A stretch of 64,000 bases of DNA from Comamonas thiooxydans (GCF_002157685.2 NZ_AP026738.1:4712001-4776000); one strand, 5' to 3'. Shown: positions 9,428 to 20,308, counted from the stretch's first letter. The notes: generated by a model from the letters alone, not told the origin. Made by a program: numbers and translations.

Positions 9428-10342
9428 CTAGGCGTCATTGCCGGTATTTAGGTCATCCCCCGAATCAATGAAGGCCACACGTTCAATGAACCGGATCAGC
9501 ATCTCAGTCGGCGCTGCATCACGTCGCAGAAGATAGGTTGTGAGCATGGTTGGCGTACCAGCTATGCGTCGAGGGACGACGCCAGACTCGCGACTGGAAG
9601 AAATATGCGCCGCACCTGCCAAACCCAAAGCGATGCCGGCGGAAACCAAGGTCATCATCACGTCGAAGGTCGCTACCCTCTGGACGATAAGTGGCTCTTG
9701 TTCGCACTTACGAAGAAGCCGGTCAACCTGACGCGCATGACCCTCGCAGATGGCTGGGTCGCCCAGCACCAATGGGTATCGCAGTACTTCTTGCAGTGGA
9801 ACTCGCTTGAAGGTGAGCACTGGATGGCGAGCCGGCACCGCAACCATTAGTTCGTCCTCCCACGCGGGAGTGGCGATGATGCCATCGCCTGCATCTGCAG
9901 CCATGGAGAAGCCAGCATCGTACAGGTCGTCGTGCAAACCCTTGAGTTGCTGAGCCAGTGGAACTTCAAATAGTCGAATCTCCACTTCGGGATCTTCTTC
10001 ACGGCTACGTGCTAGCAATGCTGGGAGCCGCGATGGTGTGATGCCGTCAGACAACGCGATGCGCAGTTGGCCGTGAAAGCCGTTGGTAACAGACTTGACG
10101 CTATCGCGGGCTTGATCTACTGCCGAGAAGACACGCGGAACATGCTCCAGGAATAGCCGTCCCGCGCGTGTCAGCTGTGTACTGCGAGTCGTGCGCACGA
10201 AAAGACGAGCGCCAAGTTCTTCCTCCAACTCTTTGATGGTGCGCGACAGAGGCGACTGGTCGATATGCAGCCGCTCGGCAGCGCGGGCGAAGTGAAGTTC
10301 TTCAGCCACTGCGAGAAAGCAACGAAGATGGCGAATTTCCAT
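9428..10342 (-). CDS. LysR-family transcriptional regulator
   Basis: 304-residue LysR-type regulator with an N-terminal winged helix-turn-helix (MEIRHLRCFLAVAEELHFAR through residue 60) and a substrate-binding domain (about 90-290). The ATG at 10342 is in the family's canonical position; the longer open frame adds 24 residues with no family character. Nine Gs on the coding strand stand just before the start codon and may set translation. It lies 40 bases after hisI and next to traG, so it could control transfer or the cargo; the ligand is unknown. Confidence 0.85.
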   Translation of the reverse strand: MEIRHLRCFLAVAEELHFARAAERLHIDQSPLSRTIKELEEELGARLFVRTTRSTQLTRAGRLFLEHVPRVFSAVDQARDSVKSVTNGFHGQLRIALSDGITPSRLPALLARSREEDPEVEIRLFEVPLAQQLKGLHDDLYDAGFSMAADAGDGIIATPAWEDELMVAVPARHPVLTFKRVPLQEVLRYPLVLGDPAICEGHARQVDRLLRKCEQEPLIVQRVATFDVMMTLVSAGIALGLAGAAHISSSRESGVVPRRIAGTPTMLTTYLLRRDAAPTEMLIRFIERVAFIDSGDDLNTGNDA

Positions 10343-10382
10343 TCTGCTCCCCCCCCCTACATCATCAAGTGCGACGTTCTGC

Positions 10383-10901
10383 TTACAGAAGTGTCGGGTT
10401 GGGTACATCTCCATAGATCAGTTTGGGATCAAAGGTCTTGCTCGACTCGGTGAATACCAGTTCCTTTCCTGCTTCATGCTCTTTGCCAACTGGAATGCGC
10501 CGGTAAAAGCATGAGCGATAGCCGACGTGGCAACTCGCACCGGAGCCGGATACGCGAACACGTAGCCATACCGCATCTTGGTCATCGTCGATGCGCATTT
10601 CTTCGACTACTTGCACCAAGCCGCTGGTTGCCCCTTTGTGCCACAGCGTTTTCCGCGATCGACTCCAGTAGTGCGCTTCCCCAGTTTGAACAGTCTTCAC
10701 CAAGGCTTCGTGGTTCATGTAGCCCAGCATCAGCACGTCGCCACTGTCGGCATCGGTGGTAATGCAAGCGATCAGGCCATCCTGATCGAACTTGGGCGCC
10801 AGTTCCCGGCCTTCCTCGACCTGTTCAACGGACGTTCTGGCGTGCAACGCCACTGGCGCAGAGGCCTTGGTGGAGCGGGACGTATCAGTATTGGAGTTCA
10901 T
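10383..10901 (-). CDS. hisI: HisI-type phosphoribosyl-AMP cyclohydrolase paralogue
   Basis: 172-residue stand-alone HisI, which opens the adenine ring of phosphoribosyl-AMP in histidine synthesis. Classical HisI binds zinc through three cysteines; here the motif usually written DCD is DDD (residues 105-107), so the first cysteine is Asp106, while Cys124 and Cys131 (ASCH and RSCFY) remain. The first 30 residues are a non-conserved extension. It is the last metabolic gene of the zur operon, 19 bases after the fur paralogue. The altered ligand fits a zinc-sparing isoform, by inference. Confidence 0.9.
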   Translation of the reverse strand: MNSNTDTSRSTKASAPVALHARTSVEQVEEGRELAPKFDQDGLIACITTDADSGDVLMLGYMNHEALVKTVQTGEAHYWSRSRKTLWHKGATSGLVQVVEEMRIDDDQDAVWLRVRVSGSGASCHVGYRSCFYRRIPVGKEHEAGKELVFTESSKTFDPKLIYGDVPNPTLL

Positions 10902-10920
10902 GTGTTTTCCTCGTTATGAC

Positions 10921-11355
10921 TTATCCAGTACGGCGGCGATGTTCGCATTGAGGTGTGGTGCAGCGGCCGTAAAGGATGTGGGAATGCTCGACGACCTCGA
11001 AGCCATATTCCGAAGCGATCAACCGCTGTCGCTGTTCCACCGCTTCATCATGGAATTCCTGAACGCGGCCGCAGGTCGTACACACGAGATGGTCATGGTG
11101 CATCCCGTCATCCAGCTCATAAACGGCTCGCCCTGCCTCGAAGTGCGCCTGCTTGAGCAGGCCGGATTGCTGCAACTGTGTGAGCACGCGGTACACGGTA
11201 GCCAGACCGACCTCGTGACCTTGCTTGAACAGCAGGCGATACACCTCTTCGGCTGTCAAATGACGTACATCTGCTTTCTGAAACATTTCCAGGATTTGCA
11301 GCCGAGGCAGCGTGGCCTTCAAGCCTCGGTTTCTGAGTTCGGTTGAATCAGGCAT
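10921..11355 (-). CDS. fur: Fur-family metalloregulator (Fur-like paralogue)
   Basis: 144-residue Fur-type repressor. It has the N-terminal winged helix (VGLATVYRVLTQLQQSGLL near 48-66), the HHDHLVCTTC metal site near 86-95 and a second Cys pair in CTTPQC near the C-terminus. It resembles true Fur more than the two Zur-like proteins of this cargo. The start overlaps the end of pyrC by eight bases, so it is co-transcribed with the zinc genes. It may be an accessory iron regulator or a Fur needing less structural zinc; the sequence does not decide this. Confidence 0.85.
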   Translation of the reverse strand: MPDSTELRNRGLKATLPRLQILEMFQKADVRHLTAEEVYRLLFKQGHEVGLATVYRVLTQLQQSGLLKQAHFEAGRAVYELDDGMHHDHLVCTTCGRVQEFHDEAVEQRQRLIASEYGFEVVEHSHILYGRCTTPQCEHRRRTG

Positions 11356-12745
11356 CAGACTCTCCTCTGGTTTCCTGTGACCACGATTCCAGGAACCGAA
11401 CCGCCGTGCCTTGCGGCTCTCCGGTCAGGGCTTCATCCCGAACGACACAGCACCCTCGCACCACCGTGTGAATGGGCCAGCCCGTGACAGCCTGGCCGTC
11501 ATACGGCGTCCAGCCGCTGACACTGGCGATCCAGTCGTTGTGGATAACACGCTGTGCCCGTAGATCAACGATGCTGAAATCCGCGTCGTAGCCCAGCGCG
11601 ATGCGCCCCTTGCCCTCGATGCCGAAGATGCGGGCCGGCCCTGCGCTGGTCAAATCCACCAGCCGTTGCAGACTCAAGCGCCCGGTATGCACATGGTCGA
11701 GCATCATGGGCAGCAGCGTCTGTACGCCTGTCATTCCGCTGGGAGATTCGGGGTATGGCCGCGCTTTCTCAACCAGCGTGTGGGGCGCATGGTCGCTGCC
11801 GATGACATCGACAAGACCATTGCGGATCGCCCGCCATAGGGCATCCTGATGATGCTGCTCGCGCACGGGCGGATTCATCTGTGCCAGGCTGCCAAGGCGT
11901 TCATAGCATTCGGGTGCTTGCAAAGTCAGATGGTGGGGCGTGACTTCCACCGTGACACGATGCTTGCGACCAGCCAGGAACGCCATTTCCTCGGCGGTGG
12001 AGACATGCAGGACATGCAGGCGTCGGCCGCACTCGGCGGCCAGCCGCACGATGCGCTGCGTCGCCATCAACGCACTGTCCACATCCCGCCAGACGGGGTG
12101 CTGGCACACGTCCGTGCTTTCCAGGGCAACGTGCTTGCGCTCGCGCAGCCGGGCTTCGTCCTCCGCATGCACGGCCATGCGCCGATGGCCATGGCGCAGG
12201 ATGCGCCGCAGCACCTCTTCGTCGTCTGCCAGGAGATCGCCGAAGGAACTGCCCATGAAGATCTTGACGCCGGCGCAGCCGGGCAAGTTCTCCAGCTCGG
12301 CCAGCTGCTCAGCGTTCACTGCCGATCCGCCGACGTAGAAAGCGTGGTCGCACCACGCGCGTCCCTTGGCGGCGTCCAGCTTGGCTTGCAGGTCGGCTGC
12401 GCTCAGGGTCAGCGGGGCCGTGTTCGGCATCTCGAAGATGGTGGTGACGCCGCCCAGCACCGCCCCGCGCGTGCCCGCCTCCAGGTTTTCCTTGTGCATC
12501 AGGCCCGGTTCGCGGAAATGCACCTGACTGTCGATGACACCGGGCAATACATGCAGGCCGGCAGCATCCAGCGTGGTGTTGGCGCTCCATGTGTCACGAA
12601 GATCGCCAAGCGCAACGATCCGACCTTGCGCGCAGGCCACGTCGATGCGCTCGGCCCCGCTGGGCGTCATGACGGTTGCACCCCGCACCAGAAGATCACC
12701 GTGTCGGCTCGCCGATGGCGTGATGACGTTGCCGGTGACATTCAT
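11348..12745 (-). CDS. pyrC: Dihydroorotase paralogue (amidohydrolase)
   Basis: 465-residue class I-type dihydroorotase (pyrimidine synthesis; allantoinase-like relatives exist). The metal site has the family order: QVH at 74-76 where HxH is usual, Lys161 in GVKIFMGSS as the carboxylated lysine, His193 (AVHAED), His247 (HVLHVST) and Asp318 (GSDHAPH). The first metal His is thus Gln, a variant I also recall in some alphaproteobacterial PyrC. It overlaps thrS by ATGA. A Zur-controlled second dihydroorotase is a known theme in zinc-limited bacteria. Confidence 0.88.
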   Translation of the reverse strand: MNVTGNVITPSASRHGDLLVRGATVMTPSGAERIDVACAQGRIVALGDLRDTWSANTTLDAAGLHVLPGVIDSQVHFREPGLMHKENLEAGTRGAVLGGVTTIFEMPNTAPLTLSAADLQAKLDAAKGRAWCDHAFYVGGSAVNAEQLAELENLPGCAGVKIFMGSSFGDLLADDEEVLRRILRHGHRRMAVHAEDEARLRERKHVALESTDVCQHPVWRDVDSALMATQRIVRLAAECGRRLHVLHVSTAEEMAFLAGRKHRVTVEVTPHHLTLQAPECYERLGSLAQMNPPVREQHHQDALWRAIRNGLVDVIGSDHAPHTLVEKARPYPESPSGMTGVQTLLPMMLDHVHTGRLSLQRLVDLTSAGPARIFGIEGKGRIALGYDADFSIVDLRAQRVIHNDWIASVSGWTPYDGQAVTGWPIHTVVRGCCVVRDEALTGEPQGTAVRFLESWSQETRGESDA

Positions 12746-14775
12746 GGGGCAGTCTCCAGCGGGTCAACCACAGCTTCGCCAGCGGTGTGCTGGCGGTTCA
12801 GACGAAGGCACAGGCGGCGTTGCGCCTCGCTGCGTGCAGCGGCGTCCGGTGCCTGCGATGCCCGCAACAGCAGCGCCACGGCATCCATCAAGGGCAACAC
12901 GCCCAGGTCTTGCCCGTCACGGCTGCGGATGGCAATGGAGCCTGTGTCGCGCTCCTTGGCCCCGGCGACCAGCAGAAAGGGGATGCGCTGCAAAGTCTGC
13001 TCGCGGATCTTGTAGCCGATCTTCTCGTTGCGCACATCGGCTTCGCAGCGCAGCCCGGCACTCCGCAGAAGCCGTGCCACGTCCTGTGCGTAGGGGGCAT
13101 GTTCCTCGGTGATCGACAACACCATCACCTGCATCGGCGCCAACCAGGCCGGCAGCTTGCCCGCGTGGTGCTCGATCAGAATGCCGGTGAAACGCTCCAG
13201 CGAACCGAACAATGCACGGTGCAGCATGACCGGGCGCTTGCGCTGGCCGTCTTCATCGACGTACTCGATACCGAAGCGTTCAGGCAGGTTCATGTCCACC
13301 TGGAGGGTTCCGCACTGCCAGTCGCGGCCGATGGCATCACGCAGCACGAATTCGAGCTTGGGGCCGTAGAAGGCGCCTTCGCCTGGATTAATGCGGTAGG
13401 CCAGGCCCATGCCGTCCAGCGCCTGAACCAGCGCGCCTTCGAGCAAGTCCCACGTTGCCTCATCGCCCATGCGGTTCTCAGGACGGGTCGAGAGCTTGAT
13501 GCGCACATCCTCGAAGCCGAACTGGCGGTAGATGTCGAGCACCAGGGCCACGACCTCGCGGCACTCGGCGTCCATCTGCTGCGGTGTGCAGTAGATGTGG
13601 GCGTCGTCCTGCGTGAAGTGGCGCACGCGCAGCAGTCCGTGCAGCGCGCCGGAAGGTTCGTAGCGATGCACCTTGCCGAACTCGCCCATGCGAATCGGCA
13701 GATCGCGGTAGCTTTTGAGGCCGAGGCGATACAGCAGCACGCTGCCGGGGCAGTTCATGGGCTTGAGCGCGAGGGCGCGGCCATCCTCGGTTTCGGTGGT
13801 GAACATATGGTCGCGGTAGTTCTGCCAGTGGCCGGAGATTTCCCACAGGCTGCGATCCATCACGTCGGGCGAATTCACCTCCACATAGCCTGCGTCCTGC
13901 TGTCGGCGGCGCATGTAGGCGATCAACTCCTGGAAAACGGCCCAGCCGCGCGGATGCCAAAACACGGCTCCGGGCGCATCTTCCTGAAAATGGAACAGAT
14001 CCAGTTCGCGGCCCAGCTTGCGGTGGTCGCGCTTCTCGGCCTCTTCGATCCGTCGGAGATAGGCATCGAGCTGCTTCCTGTCGGCCCAGGCTGTTCCGTA
14101 GATTCGCTGGAGCTGTTCGTTCCTGGCATCGCCGCGCCAGTAGGCTCCGGCCAGCTTGGTGAGCTTGAACGCCTTGAGAAAGCGCGTATTGGGCACATGC
14201 GGCCCACGGCACATGTCCACGTATTCCTGGTGGAAATACATGCCCATTTGCTGCTCGTCCGGCATGTCCTCGATCAGCCGCAGCTTGTAGTCCTCGCCGC
14301 GCTGTTGGAAGAGTCCCATGACCTCATTGCGCGGCAGCACGCGCTTGATCACGTCGTAGTCCTGCGAGATCAGCTCCTTCATGCGCGTTTCGATCGCGGC
14401 CAGGTCTTCGGGCGTGAAGGGACGTTCGTAGGCAATGTCGTAGTAGAAGCCGCCTTCGACGACTGGGCCGATGACCATCTTCGCGCTCGGGTAGAGCTGC
14501 TTGACGGCATGGCCGACCAGATGCGCGCAGGAGTGCCGGATGATTTCCAGTCCCTCCTCATCCTGGGGGGTGATAATCTGCAAGGCTGCGTCGTGGTCGA
14601 TGACCGCGCACGCATCAACGAGCTGCTCGTCGAGTTTGCCCGCCACCGTGTTCCGGGCCAGCCCGGCACCAATCGTGGCGGCGACCTCGGCCACGGTGAC
14701 AGGATGGTCGAAATGGCGCTGCGATCCATCCGGCAAGGTCAGCGTGATGGCTTGTTGAGGGAGTGTGATGTCCAT
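12742..14775 (-). CDS. thrS: Second threonyl-tRNA synthetase
   Basis: 677-residue complete ThrRS: TGS domain (1-65), editing domain with HSCAH near 80-84 and CRGPH near 187, class II catalytic core and anticodon-binding domain. The three catalytic zinc ligands known from E. coli are kept (Cys near 341 in MNCPG, His near 392 in DDAHIY, His near 519 in VMLHRA), so this is not a zinc-free form by ligand loss. The residue after MNCPG is Ser where His is usual. It overlaps pyrC and follows the carbonic anhydrase gene by two bases. A zinc-regulated second ThrRS is known in Anabaena. Confidence 0.93.
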   Translation of the reverse strand: MDITLPQQAITLTLPDGSQRHFDHPVTVAEVAATIGAGLARNTVAGKLDEQLVDACAVIDHDAALQIITPQDEEGLEIIRHSCAHLVGHAVKQLYPSAKMVIGPVVEGGFYYDIAYERPFTPEDLAAIETRMKELISQDYDVIKRVLPRNEVMGLFQQRGEDYKLRLIEDMPDEQQMGMYFHQEYVDMCRGPHVPNTRFLKAFKLTKLAGAYWRGDARNEQLQRIYGTAWADRKQLDAYLRRIEEAEKRDHRKLGRELDLFHFQEDAPGAVFWHPRGWAVFQELIAYMRRRQQDAGYVEVNSPDVMDRSLWEISGHWQNYRDHMFTTETEDGRALALKPMNCPGSVLLYRLGLKSYRDLPIRMGEFGKVHRYEPSGALHGLLRVRHFTQDDAHIYCTPQQMDAECREVVALVLDIYRQFGFEDVRIKLSTRPENRMGDEATWDLLEGALVQALDGMGLAYRINPGEGAFYGPKLEFVLRDAIGRDWQCGTLQVDMNLPERFGIEYVDEDGQRKRPVMLHRALFGSLERFTGILIEHHAGKLPAWLAPMQVMVLSITEEHAPYAQDVARLLRSAGLRCEADVRNEKIGYKIREQTLQRIPFLLVAGAKERDTGSIAIRSRDGQDLGVLPLMDAVALLLRASQAPDAAARSEAQRRLCLRLNRQHTAGEAVVDPLETAP

Positions 14776-14777
14776 GT

Positions 14778-15338
14778 TCAGAACTCGTTTTGAATGGCCT
14801 TGTAGCCAAGCACCAGCTCGTTGTTAGTGCGCGCCACGTCTTCGGAAAACTCGCTGGCGGCAGCAGGCACTTGCGGCAGCGATGCAAGATCAGTGTCAGG
14901 GCCGATGCGCTCGGTGGAGCGCACGTAGAACCCCGCAGGCAGATGCACGCCATCGACCACGGCGTTGTAGCGAACCACGCAGCCGTCATCGACCGTGCAG
15001 TTGAACAGCACGCTGTTGAAGCCGATGAAGACGCCGTTGCCGATGGCGCAGGGGCCATGCACGATGGCGCGATGGGCAATGGAAGTGCGCTGCCCGATGC
15101 GCACGCTGGCACCGGACTTGGAATGGATCACCACGCCGTCCTGGATGTTAGAGTGGGCGCCGATCACGATGGGGTCGATGTGCCCATCGGCATCCATCTC
15201 ATCCGCACGGATGACCGCATAAGGGCCGATGAACACGTTTTCCTCGACGACCACGAGGCCGCACAGGATGGCGGTCGGATCGACGAAGGCGCTGGGATGA
15301 ATCTGTGGCAGGTCGCCGCGTGGGTTCTTGCGGATCAT
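14778..15338 (-). CDS. Gamma-class carbonic anhydrase family protein
   Basis: 186-residue left-handed beta-helix protein built of hexapeptide repeats (residues about 15-150). The three candidate metal His are present: His72 (VVIHSK), His89 (SIAHR) and His94 (IVHGP). Gamma enzymes hydrate CO2 and can work with iron or cobalt instead of zinc, which fits its place between yidD and thrS in a zinc-limitation operon. Substrate has not been inferred beyond family. ATGA overlap with yidD. Confidence 0.85.
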   Translation of the reverse strand: MIRKNPRGDLPQIHPSAFVDPTAILCGLVVVEENVFIGPYAVIRADEMDADGHIDPIVIGAHSNIQDGVVIHSKSGASVRIGQRTSIAHRAIVHGPCAIGNGVFIGFNSVLFNCTVDDGCVVRYNAVVDGVHLPAGFYVRSTERIGPDTDLASLPQVPAAASEFSEDVARTNNELVLGYKAIQNEF

Positions 15339-15592
15339 GGTGGGTTGGGCCGTGATGTTGTTGGTTGGGCGGGTGGCACGGGGTCATGCCCGCCTGGGTG
15401 CAGCGGATGGCAGCGCAGCACGCGCCGCAGTGCCAGCCAGCCTCCCTTGATGGCCCCATGCGTTTGCAAGGCTTCGACGGCGTACTGCGAGCAAGTGGGG
15501 TGGAACCGGCAGCGCGGGCCGAGCATCGGGCTGATGAACAACTGGTAGCCGCGCACCAGCAGCACCAGCATGCGGGCGGGCCAGCGCGTCAT
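15335..15592 (-). CDS. yidD: YidD membrane-protein insertion efficiency factor
   Basis: 85-residue YidD protein with the family core [23 protein letters not shown] split across residues 12-34, the Cys/His motif FHPTCSQYA and RCHPLHPGG. It assists YidC-dependent membrane insertion. It overlaps cysS and the carbonic anhydrase gene by four bases each. Its presence among zinc-enzyme paralogues is unexpected; its conserved Cys and His residues make a metal link conceivable but unproven. Confidence 0.9.
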   Translation of the reverse strand: MTRWPARMLVLLVRGYQLFISPMLGPRCRFHPTCSQYAVEALQTHGAIKGGWLALRRVLRCHPLHPGGHDPVPPAQPTTSRPNPP

Positions 15593-16995
15593 GCCAGTTC
15601 CTTTCCTTTGGGGCGAACCACCATGCCTTTGAGCGTGTCTTCCACGATGAAGCCGGCTGCCTCCAGTTCGCCCCGCAGCGCATCGGCGCGGGCAAAGTCC
15701 CGGCGCTCCCGTGCTTGCTGGCGCTCGTCCAACAGTTCTCGGACACGGTTGGCATTGACCGTCCGCGCCCAGTCCGATGGCGCAAGCGCCTCCATTGCCA
15801 TGCTCGGAGCCTGCTGCAACAAGCCGAGCACACCGGCTGAAACCAGCAGGCGCGACTTGGCCTGTACCCGCGCCGTGTCCGTCGCCGCTTCGTCAAGCTC
15901 CGTGCGCAGTGCGTGCAGGCGGGTCAGCGCCCCAGGAACATTGAGGTCGTTGCGAAGTGCCTCCAGCACCTGTGCATCGGGGGTGGTGTCTGCCAACGCA
16001 GAAACGTGTTCGACTTTCGCTAGGCTGGCATAGAAGCGCGTCAGCGCCTGCCGCGCCGCCGCCAGCCGCTGGGCGCTCCAGTCCAGCGGGCGGCGGTAGT
16101 GGGTGGACAGCAGCGCCAGGCGGATGGCTTCGCCCGACGCCTGTTGCAGCAGGTCGCGCACCAGCAGCACGTTGCCCAGCGACTTGGACATCTTCTGTCC
16201 ATCCACCGTGACGAAGCTGTTGTGTACCCAGGTGCGGCAGTAGAGCGCGCCGTGGGCGCAGGTGCCCTGGGCGACTTCGTTCTCGTGGTGGGGGAATATC
16301 AGATCCTGCCCGCCGCCGTGGATGTCGATGGTGTGGCCCAGGTGCTGGCCGATCATGGCCGAGCATTCGACATGCCAGCCGGGGCGGCCCTGGCCCCAGG
16401 GGCTGTCCCAGCCCGGCTGCTCCGGTGTCGAGGGTTTCCAGAGCACAAAGTCCATCGGGTCGCGCTTGTAGGGCGCCACTTCCACGCGGGCACCAGCCAG
16501 CATGTCCTCGGTGCGCCGCCCCGAGAGCTGTCCATAGGCCGGATACGACGGCACATGGAACAGCACATGCCCTTGTTCGGCGTAGGCGTGGCCCCGTGCC
16601 ATTAGTTCCCGGATCAGGTCGATGATCGCGGGAATGTGCTCAGTGACGCGCGGCTCCAGGTCGGGTGTCAGCACCCCCAGCGCCCGCATATCCTCGTGGT
16701 AAGCGTCGATGTAGCGGCCAGTGATGGTGCCGATGGGCACCCCCTCGGTGGCCGCCGCCGAGTTGATCTTGTCGTCCACGTCAGTGAAGTTGCGGGCATA
16801 GACCACCTCGCGGTAGTCCTGCCGGAGCAGCCGGGCCAGCACGTCGAACACCACGGCAGGCCGTGCGTTGCCGATGTGGGCGAAGTTGTAGACCGTGGGG
16901 CCGCACACGTACATCGTCACCCGGTCGGGCTGCCCGGTGCGTAAGGGTTCTTTCTTGCGCACGAGCGTGTTGTAAAGCTGGATGGGCGGATTCAT
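15589..16995 (-). CDS. cysS: Second cysteinyl-tRNA synthetase
   Basis: 468-residue class I synthetase with the HIGH-type motif (FAHIGNARP near 37-45) and KMSKS (QKMSKSLGN near 268). The four zinc ligands known in E. coli CysRS are retained: Cys31 in MYVCGPT, Cys near 211 in WHVECSAM, and the His and Glu of FPHHENE near 236-240. It is therefore a normal zinc enzyme by motif, duplicated under the zur operon. ATGA overlaps join it to the COG0523 GTPase upstream and yidD downstream. Confidence 0.93.
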   Translation of the reverse strand: MNPPIQLYNTLVRKKEPLRTGQPDRVTMYVCGPTVYNFAHIGNARPAVVFDVLARLLRQDYREVVYARNFTDVDDKINSAAATEGVPIGTITGRYIDAYHEDMRALGVLTPDLEPRVTEHIPAIIDLIRELMARGHAYAEQGHVLFHVPSYPAYGQLSGRRTEDMLAGARVEVAPYKRDPMDFVLWKPSTPEQPGWDSPWGQGRPGWHVECSAMIGQHLGHTIDIHGGGQDLIFPHHENEVAQGTCAHGALYCRTWVHNSFVTVDGQKMSKSLGNVLLVRDLLQQASGEAIRLALLSTHYRRPLDWSAQRLAAARQALTRFYASLAKVEHVSALADTTPDAQVLEALRNDLNVPGALTRLHALRTELDEAATDTARVQAKSRLLVSAGVLGLLQQAPSMAMEALAPSDWARTVNANRVRELLDERQQARERRDFARADALRGELEAAGFIVEDTLKGMVVRPKGKELA

Positions 16996-18083
16996 GCGGT
17001 CGGCTCTCCCGCTTGTGGCAGCGCCTGCCTCAGCGCCTCGAACGTGCGCTCAACCACCTCCCGGTCAACGTCCTGGGTGATGAAGACCAGGCGCGAGCGG
17101 CGGTCTTCGCTCGGCCAGGCGGGCAATGGCACGGGCGGATGGAAGATGTGCTGCACGCCATGCACGACGATCGGCTGCGCGCTGCCCTCCACGTTGAGGA
17201 TGCCTTTCACGCGAAGGATGTTGCTGCCCACGAAGGCCATAAGCAGTTCGAGCCAGTTGGTCAGTACCTCGTCGGGTATCGGGTCATCGACGTGGAAGCA
17301 GAACGCGCGGATGTGGTCATCGTGGCGGTTCACGTCGTGGTGGTCGTGCGCGTGGCCGTGATCGTGATGTACATGTGCGTGTTCATGCGCTGGCGCATAG
17401 GCTTCCTCTCGCAGCCAGCGCGCCACGTCGGGGGTCTTGCCGTCCGCAGAGAACAGCCCGAGATTCAGCACCTTCTGTGGGGCGATTTCACCGCCCCGCA
17501 CCTCCCAGCGCGGGGCGGCCGGGTTGATGCCGTCCAGTCGGCGCAACAGCGTATTGCGTTGCTCGTCAGAGACCAGATCCGCCTTGGTCAGCAGCAGCGC
17601 GTCGGCCACGGCCGCCTGCTTGACGGCCTCCGGGTGCTGGTCGAGGGTGTGCATGCCGGTGGCCATGTCTACGGTCGCGACGATGCCATCGAGCCGGTAT
17701 TTCGGCGCGATTTGCGGATGAGTCATCAGCGTGTGGATGATGGGTGCCGGGTCGGCCAGACCGGTGGTTTCGATCAGCACGCGCCGGAACTGCCGCTGGC
17801 CGTTGCGTGAAAAGCGCCAGGTGATGTCGCGCAGGGTTTTGACCAGATCACCGCGGATGGTGCAGCACAGGCAACCGCTGCTCATCTCCATCACCAGGTT
17901 CTCGGTACTGTGGGCGACCAGCAGGTGGTCAAGTGCCATTTCGCCGAACTCGTTGATGATGACCAGCGCGTCGGCCAGCTCAGGTTTGCGCACCAGATGA
18001 TTGAGCACGGTCGTCTTGCCACTGCCCAGGAACCCGGTCAGCAGGGTGACGGGGATCAGGCTGGAGGGGGATTCGACAGTCAT
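16992..18083 (-). CDS. COG0523 (CobW/ZigA-like) metallochaperone GTPase
   Basis: 363-residue P-loop GTPase: Walker [10 protein letters not shown] at 17-25, the COG0523 metal motif GCLCC at 70-74, a TKAD guanine-specificity motif and a C-terminal CobW_C domain. Between the domains (about 229-255) is a His-rich loop with [17 protein letters not shown], a likely zinc-binding segment. These proteins deliver zinc to client enzymes. The ATG at 18083 overlaps the stop of folE2, fixing the start against the longer frame. It differs from the ZigA-type GTPase two genes upstream. Confidence 0.92.
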   Translation of the reverse strand: MTVESPSSLIPVTLLTGFLGSGKTTVLNHLVRKPELADALVIINEFGEMALDHLLVAHSTENLVMEMSSGCLCCTIRGDLVKTLRDITWRFSRNGQRQFRRVLIETTGLADPAPIIHTLMTHPQIAPKYRLDGIVATVDMATGMHTLDQHPEAVKQAAVADALLLTKADLVSDEQRNTLLRRLDGINPAAPRWEVRGGEIAPQKVLNLGLFSADGKTPDVARWLREEAYAPAHEHAHVHHDHGHAHDHHDVNRHDDHIRAFCFHVDDPIPDEVLTNWLELLMAFVGSNILRVKGILNVEGSAQPIVVHGVQHIFHPPVPLPAWPSEDRRSRLVFITQDVDREVVERTFEALRQALPQAGEPTA

Positions 18084-18994
18084 GCAAAAACTCCTTCGGA
18101 TATCGGAGCCGCCCACGCCACCGCGTCATGCGGGTGCAGGCTCTCCAGGTGCCGGACATGGACGCTGGGGCGGACGTAGCCGCTCAATGCCGCCTCGATG
18201 CGCCGGGCTGCGTCCTCGACGAACATCAGGTTCTGGCCGTTGAGCGCCGCGAACGCCTGTTCGTCGGCGCGCTTTACCGCTGTTTGCACGGGCGTGCCCA
18301 CGGCCTGCTCGATGCGGTCGATCAGCGCCAGCAGCCCGAGCGTGTCGGCGTCGCTGGGCACGTCCACCGTGACCTGCGCCTCGCTGCGCTGGCTGTGCGG
18401 CGTCGCCAGCGTCGCATGCTGGTGCAGCCAGGCCGCCACGTCGGCCGGCTCCACGGGGGACTGCCGGTCGAAGGCTTTCAGAAAGCCCTGTTCGATGATC
18501 TGCCGCGACAGCGCGGCCGAACAGGGACAGGTCGAGGAATAGCCCGCCGTGACCTGCACGCGGCACCTGAACACACCGTCGATGAGGGAAACATCCAGAC
18601 GGACGGGATAGGACTTCCAGCCGGACAGCCCCTGCGTGACCAGCGCCGGACGCCGCACCAACAGCGCAAAGTTCAGGCGCAGCCGTGCGCAACGGCTGTC
18701 GCAATCCTGATGGCTGGCGATCATGTCTTGGAGCAGATGGCACAGGCCCGTTGGCGAGAGCGCTTCGCCCTGGCCCAACGTATCCAGCAGCCGGTACAGC
18801 CGGGACATGTGGATGCCCTTGACATGCGGGGCCGGCAAATCGACCTGCACGTCAGCGCGCGCATGCAGCTCGCGCCGGCAGCCTGGCTCGGCCACGGTGA
18901 TGGGCAGGTCGATGCCCTGCATGCCAACCCATGCCAGCGGACTGAGGCTGGGGGCAATGTCGGTCAGTGAAACGTCGGGAAGCGCTGCATTCAT
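18080..18994 (-). CDS. folE2: GTP cyclohydrolase IB
   Basis: 304-residue FolE2, the type IB enzyme that makes dihydroneopterin triphosphate for folate without needing zinc, and which many bacteria use in place of zinc-dependent FolE under zinc limitation. The conserved [14 protein letters not shown] segment near 152-165 holds the active-site cysteine. The ATG at 18994 (MNAALPDVS) is preferred over the upstream frame start at 19024. It overlaps the COG0523 gene by ATGA and follows zigA by 60 bases. Confidence 0.93.
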   Translation of the reverse strand: MNAALPDVSLTDIAPSLSPLAWVGMQGIDLPITVAEPGCRRELHARADVQVDLPAPHVKGIHMSRLYRLLDTLGQGEALSPTGLCHLLQDMIASHQDCDSRCARLRLNFALLVRRPALVTQGLSGWKSYPVRLDVSLIDGVFRCRVQVTAGYSSTCPCSAALSRQIIEQGFLKAFDRQSPVEPADVAAWLHQHATLATPHSQRSEAQVTVDVPSDADTLGLLALIDRIEQAVGTPVQTAVKRADEQAFAALNGQNLMFVEDAARRIEAALSGYVRPSVHVRHLESLHPHDAVAWAAPISEGVFA

Positions 18995-19054
18995 GCTCAA
19001 AATCCAGTTGGGGTGCGCCCCCACCCGGTTCAGAGCATGGGGAGCGCGGTCAAA

Positions 19055-20266
19055 TCAGTGCCAGTCGGGGAACGGGTTGTGCCAGGTCGTCCACGCCTTC
19101 GGGCCCTGGGCCATTTCTTCGTCGGTCAGCAGACAGGCATCGAAGCGCGCGCGCAGCGCCGCTTCGTCCATGCCCATGCCGATGAGCACCAGTTCCTGGC
19201 GGGCGTCACCCACGTTCTCGTCCCATTTCTCGCGGATCAGAGCGACGGATTCGGGGTCTTGCGGCCAGCGCTCCTGCGGCACCGCAGCCCACCAGTAGCC
19301 GGCCACGCCATGCCGGGCCACCGCACCCGCCTGCGACCAGTTGCCCGCCAGCGTCGGATCGCTGGCAAGCCAGAAGAAGCCCTTGGAGCGAACCACGCCC
19401 GGCCATTCGCTTTCCACCCAATCGAAGAAGCGCTGCGGATGGAATGGCCTGCGCGCCCGATAGACGAAATTGCGGATGCCGTATTCCTCGGTCTCCGGCG
19501 TATGCGTGCCGCGCAGTTCTTGCAGCCAGCCGGGCGCCTTGGAAGCCTCGTCGAAGTCGAACAGACCGGTATCCAGCACGCGGTCGAGCGGCACTTGACC
19601 GAACGCAGCGATCTCGATTCGGGCGCGCGGGTTGAGGCTGCGCAAAATCGCCATCAACCGGTCACGCTCATCGTCGCTGATCAGGTCAACCTTGTTAAGC
19701 ACGATCACGTCGCAAAACTCGATCTGCTCGATCAACAGGTCCACCACCGTGCGCTGGTCTTCCTCGCCCAGCGACTCACCGCGTGACTGAATGCTGTCGC
19801 GCGAGCTGTAGTCGCGCAGGAAGTTGTACGCATCGACCACCGTGACCATCGTGTCGAGCCGGGCCACGTCGCCCAGGCTGCGGCCGTCCTCGCCCTCGAA
19901 GGTGAAGGTCTCAGCCACGGGCAACGGCTCAGAAATCCCCGTGGATTCGATCACGAGTTGGTCGAAGCGGCCTTCTTTGGCAAGACGATCCACTTCAAGC
20001 AGCAAATCCTCGCGCAGCGTGCAGCAGATACAGCCGTTGCTCATCTCCACCAACTTCTCGTCGGTGCGCGAGAGTTCGGCCCCGCCGTCGCGCACCAGCG
20101 CGGCGTCGATGTTGACCTCGCTCATGTCGTTGACGATGACCGCGACGCGCCGGCCCTCACGGTTGTTCAGGATATGGTTGAGCAGGGTGGTCTTGCCCGC
20201 GCCCAGAAAGCCGGACAGGACAGTGACGGGGAGTTTTTTCGTGGGATCTAGGGTTGCGGTTTTCAT
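19055..20266 (-). CDS. zigA: ZigA/YciC-type zinc metallochaperone GTPase
   Basis: 403-residue COG0523 GTPase: Walker [10 protein letters not shown] at 19-27, GCICC at 78-82, NKVD guanine motif near 178 and a C-terminal CobW_C domain with the Trp-rich [11 protein letters not shown] segment. The segment [10 protein letters not shown] at 46-55 is typical of the Zur-regulated ZigA/YciC subgroup, which supports zinc-dependent enzymes under limitation. It lies 42 bases after zur on the same strand and leads the run of enzyme genes. Confidence 0.93.
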   Translation of the reverse strand: MKTATLDPTKKLPVTVLSGFLGAGKTTLLNHILNNREGRRVAVIVNDMSEVNIDAALVRDGGAELSRTDEKLVEMSNGCICCTLREDLLLEVDRLAKEGRFDQLVIESTGISEPLPVAETFTFEGEDGRSLGDVARLDTMVTVVDAYNFLRDYSSRDSIQSRGESLGEEDQRTVVDLLIEQIEFCDVIVLNKVDLISDDERDRLMAILRSLNPRARIEIAAFGQVPLDRVLDTGLFDFDEASKAPGWLQELRGTHTPETEEYGIRNFVYRARRPFHPQRFFDWVESEWPGVVRSKGFFWLASDPTLAGNWSQAGAVARHGVAGYWWAAVPQERWPQDPESVALIREKWDENVGDARQELVLIGMGMDEAALRARFDACLLTDEEMAQGPKAWTTWHNPFPDWH

Positions 20267-20308
20267 GTTGATTTCTTCATCTTCATGGGCAATCAGCTTG
20301 ACGAGACG

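Noticed and set aside
12742..14775. ThrRS as a zinc-free isoform
   Set aside because: All three catalytic zinc ligands are present.
12787..14793. 668-codon plus-strand open frame
   Set aside because: Antisense shadow of thrS, which is complete and motif-rich.
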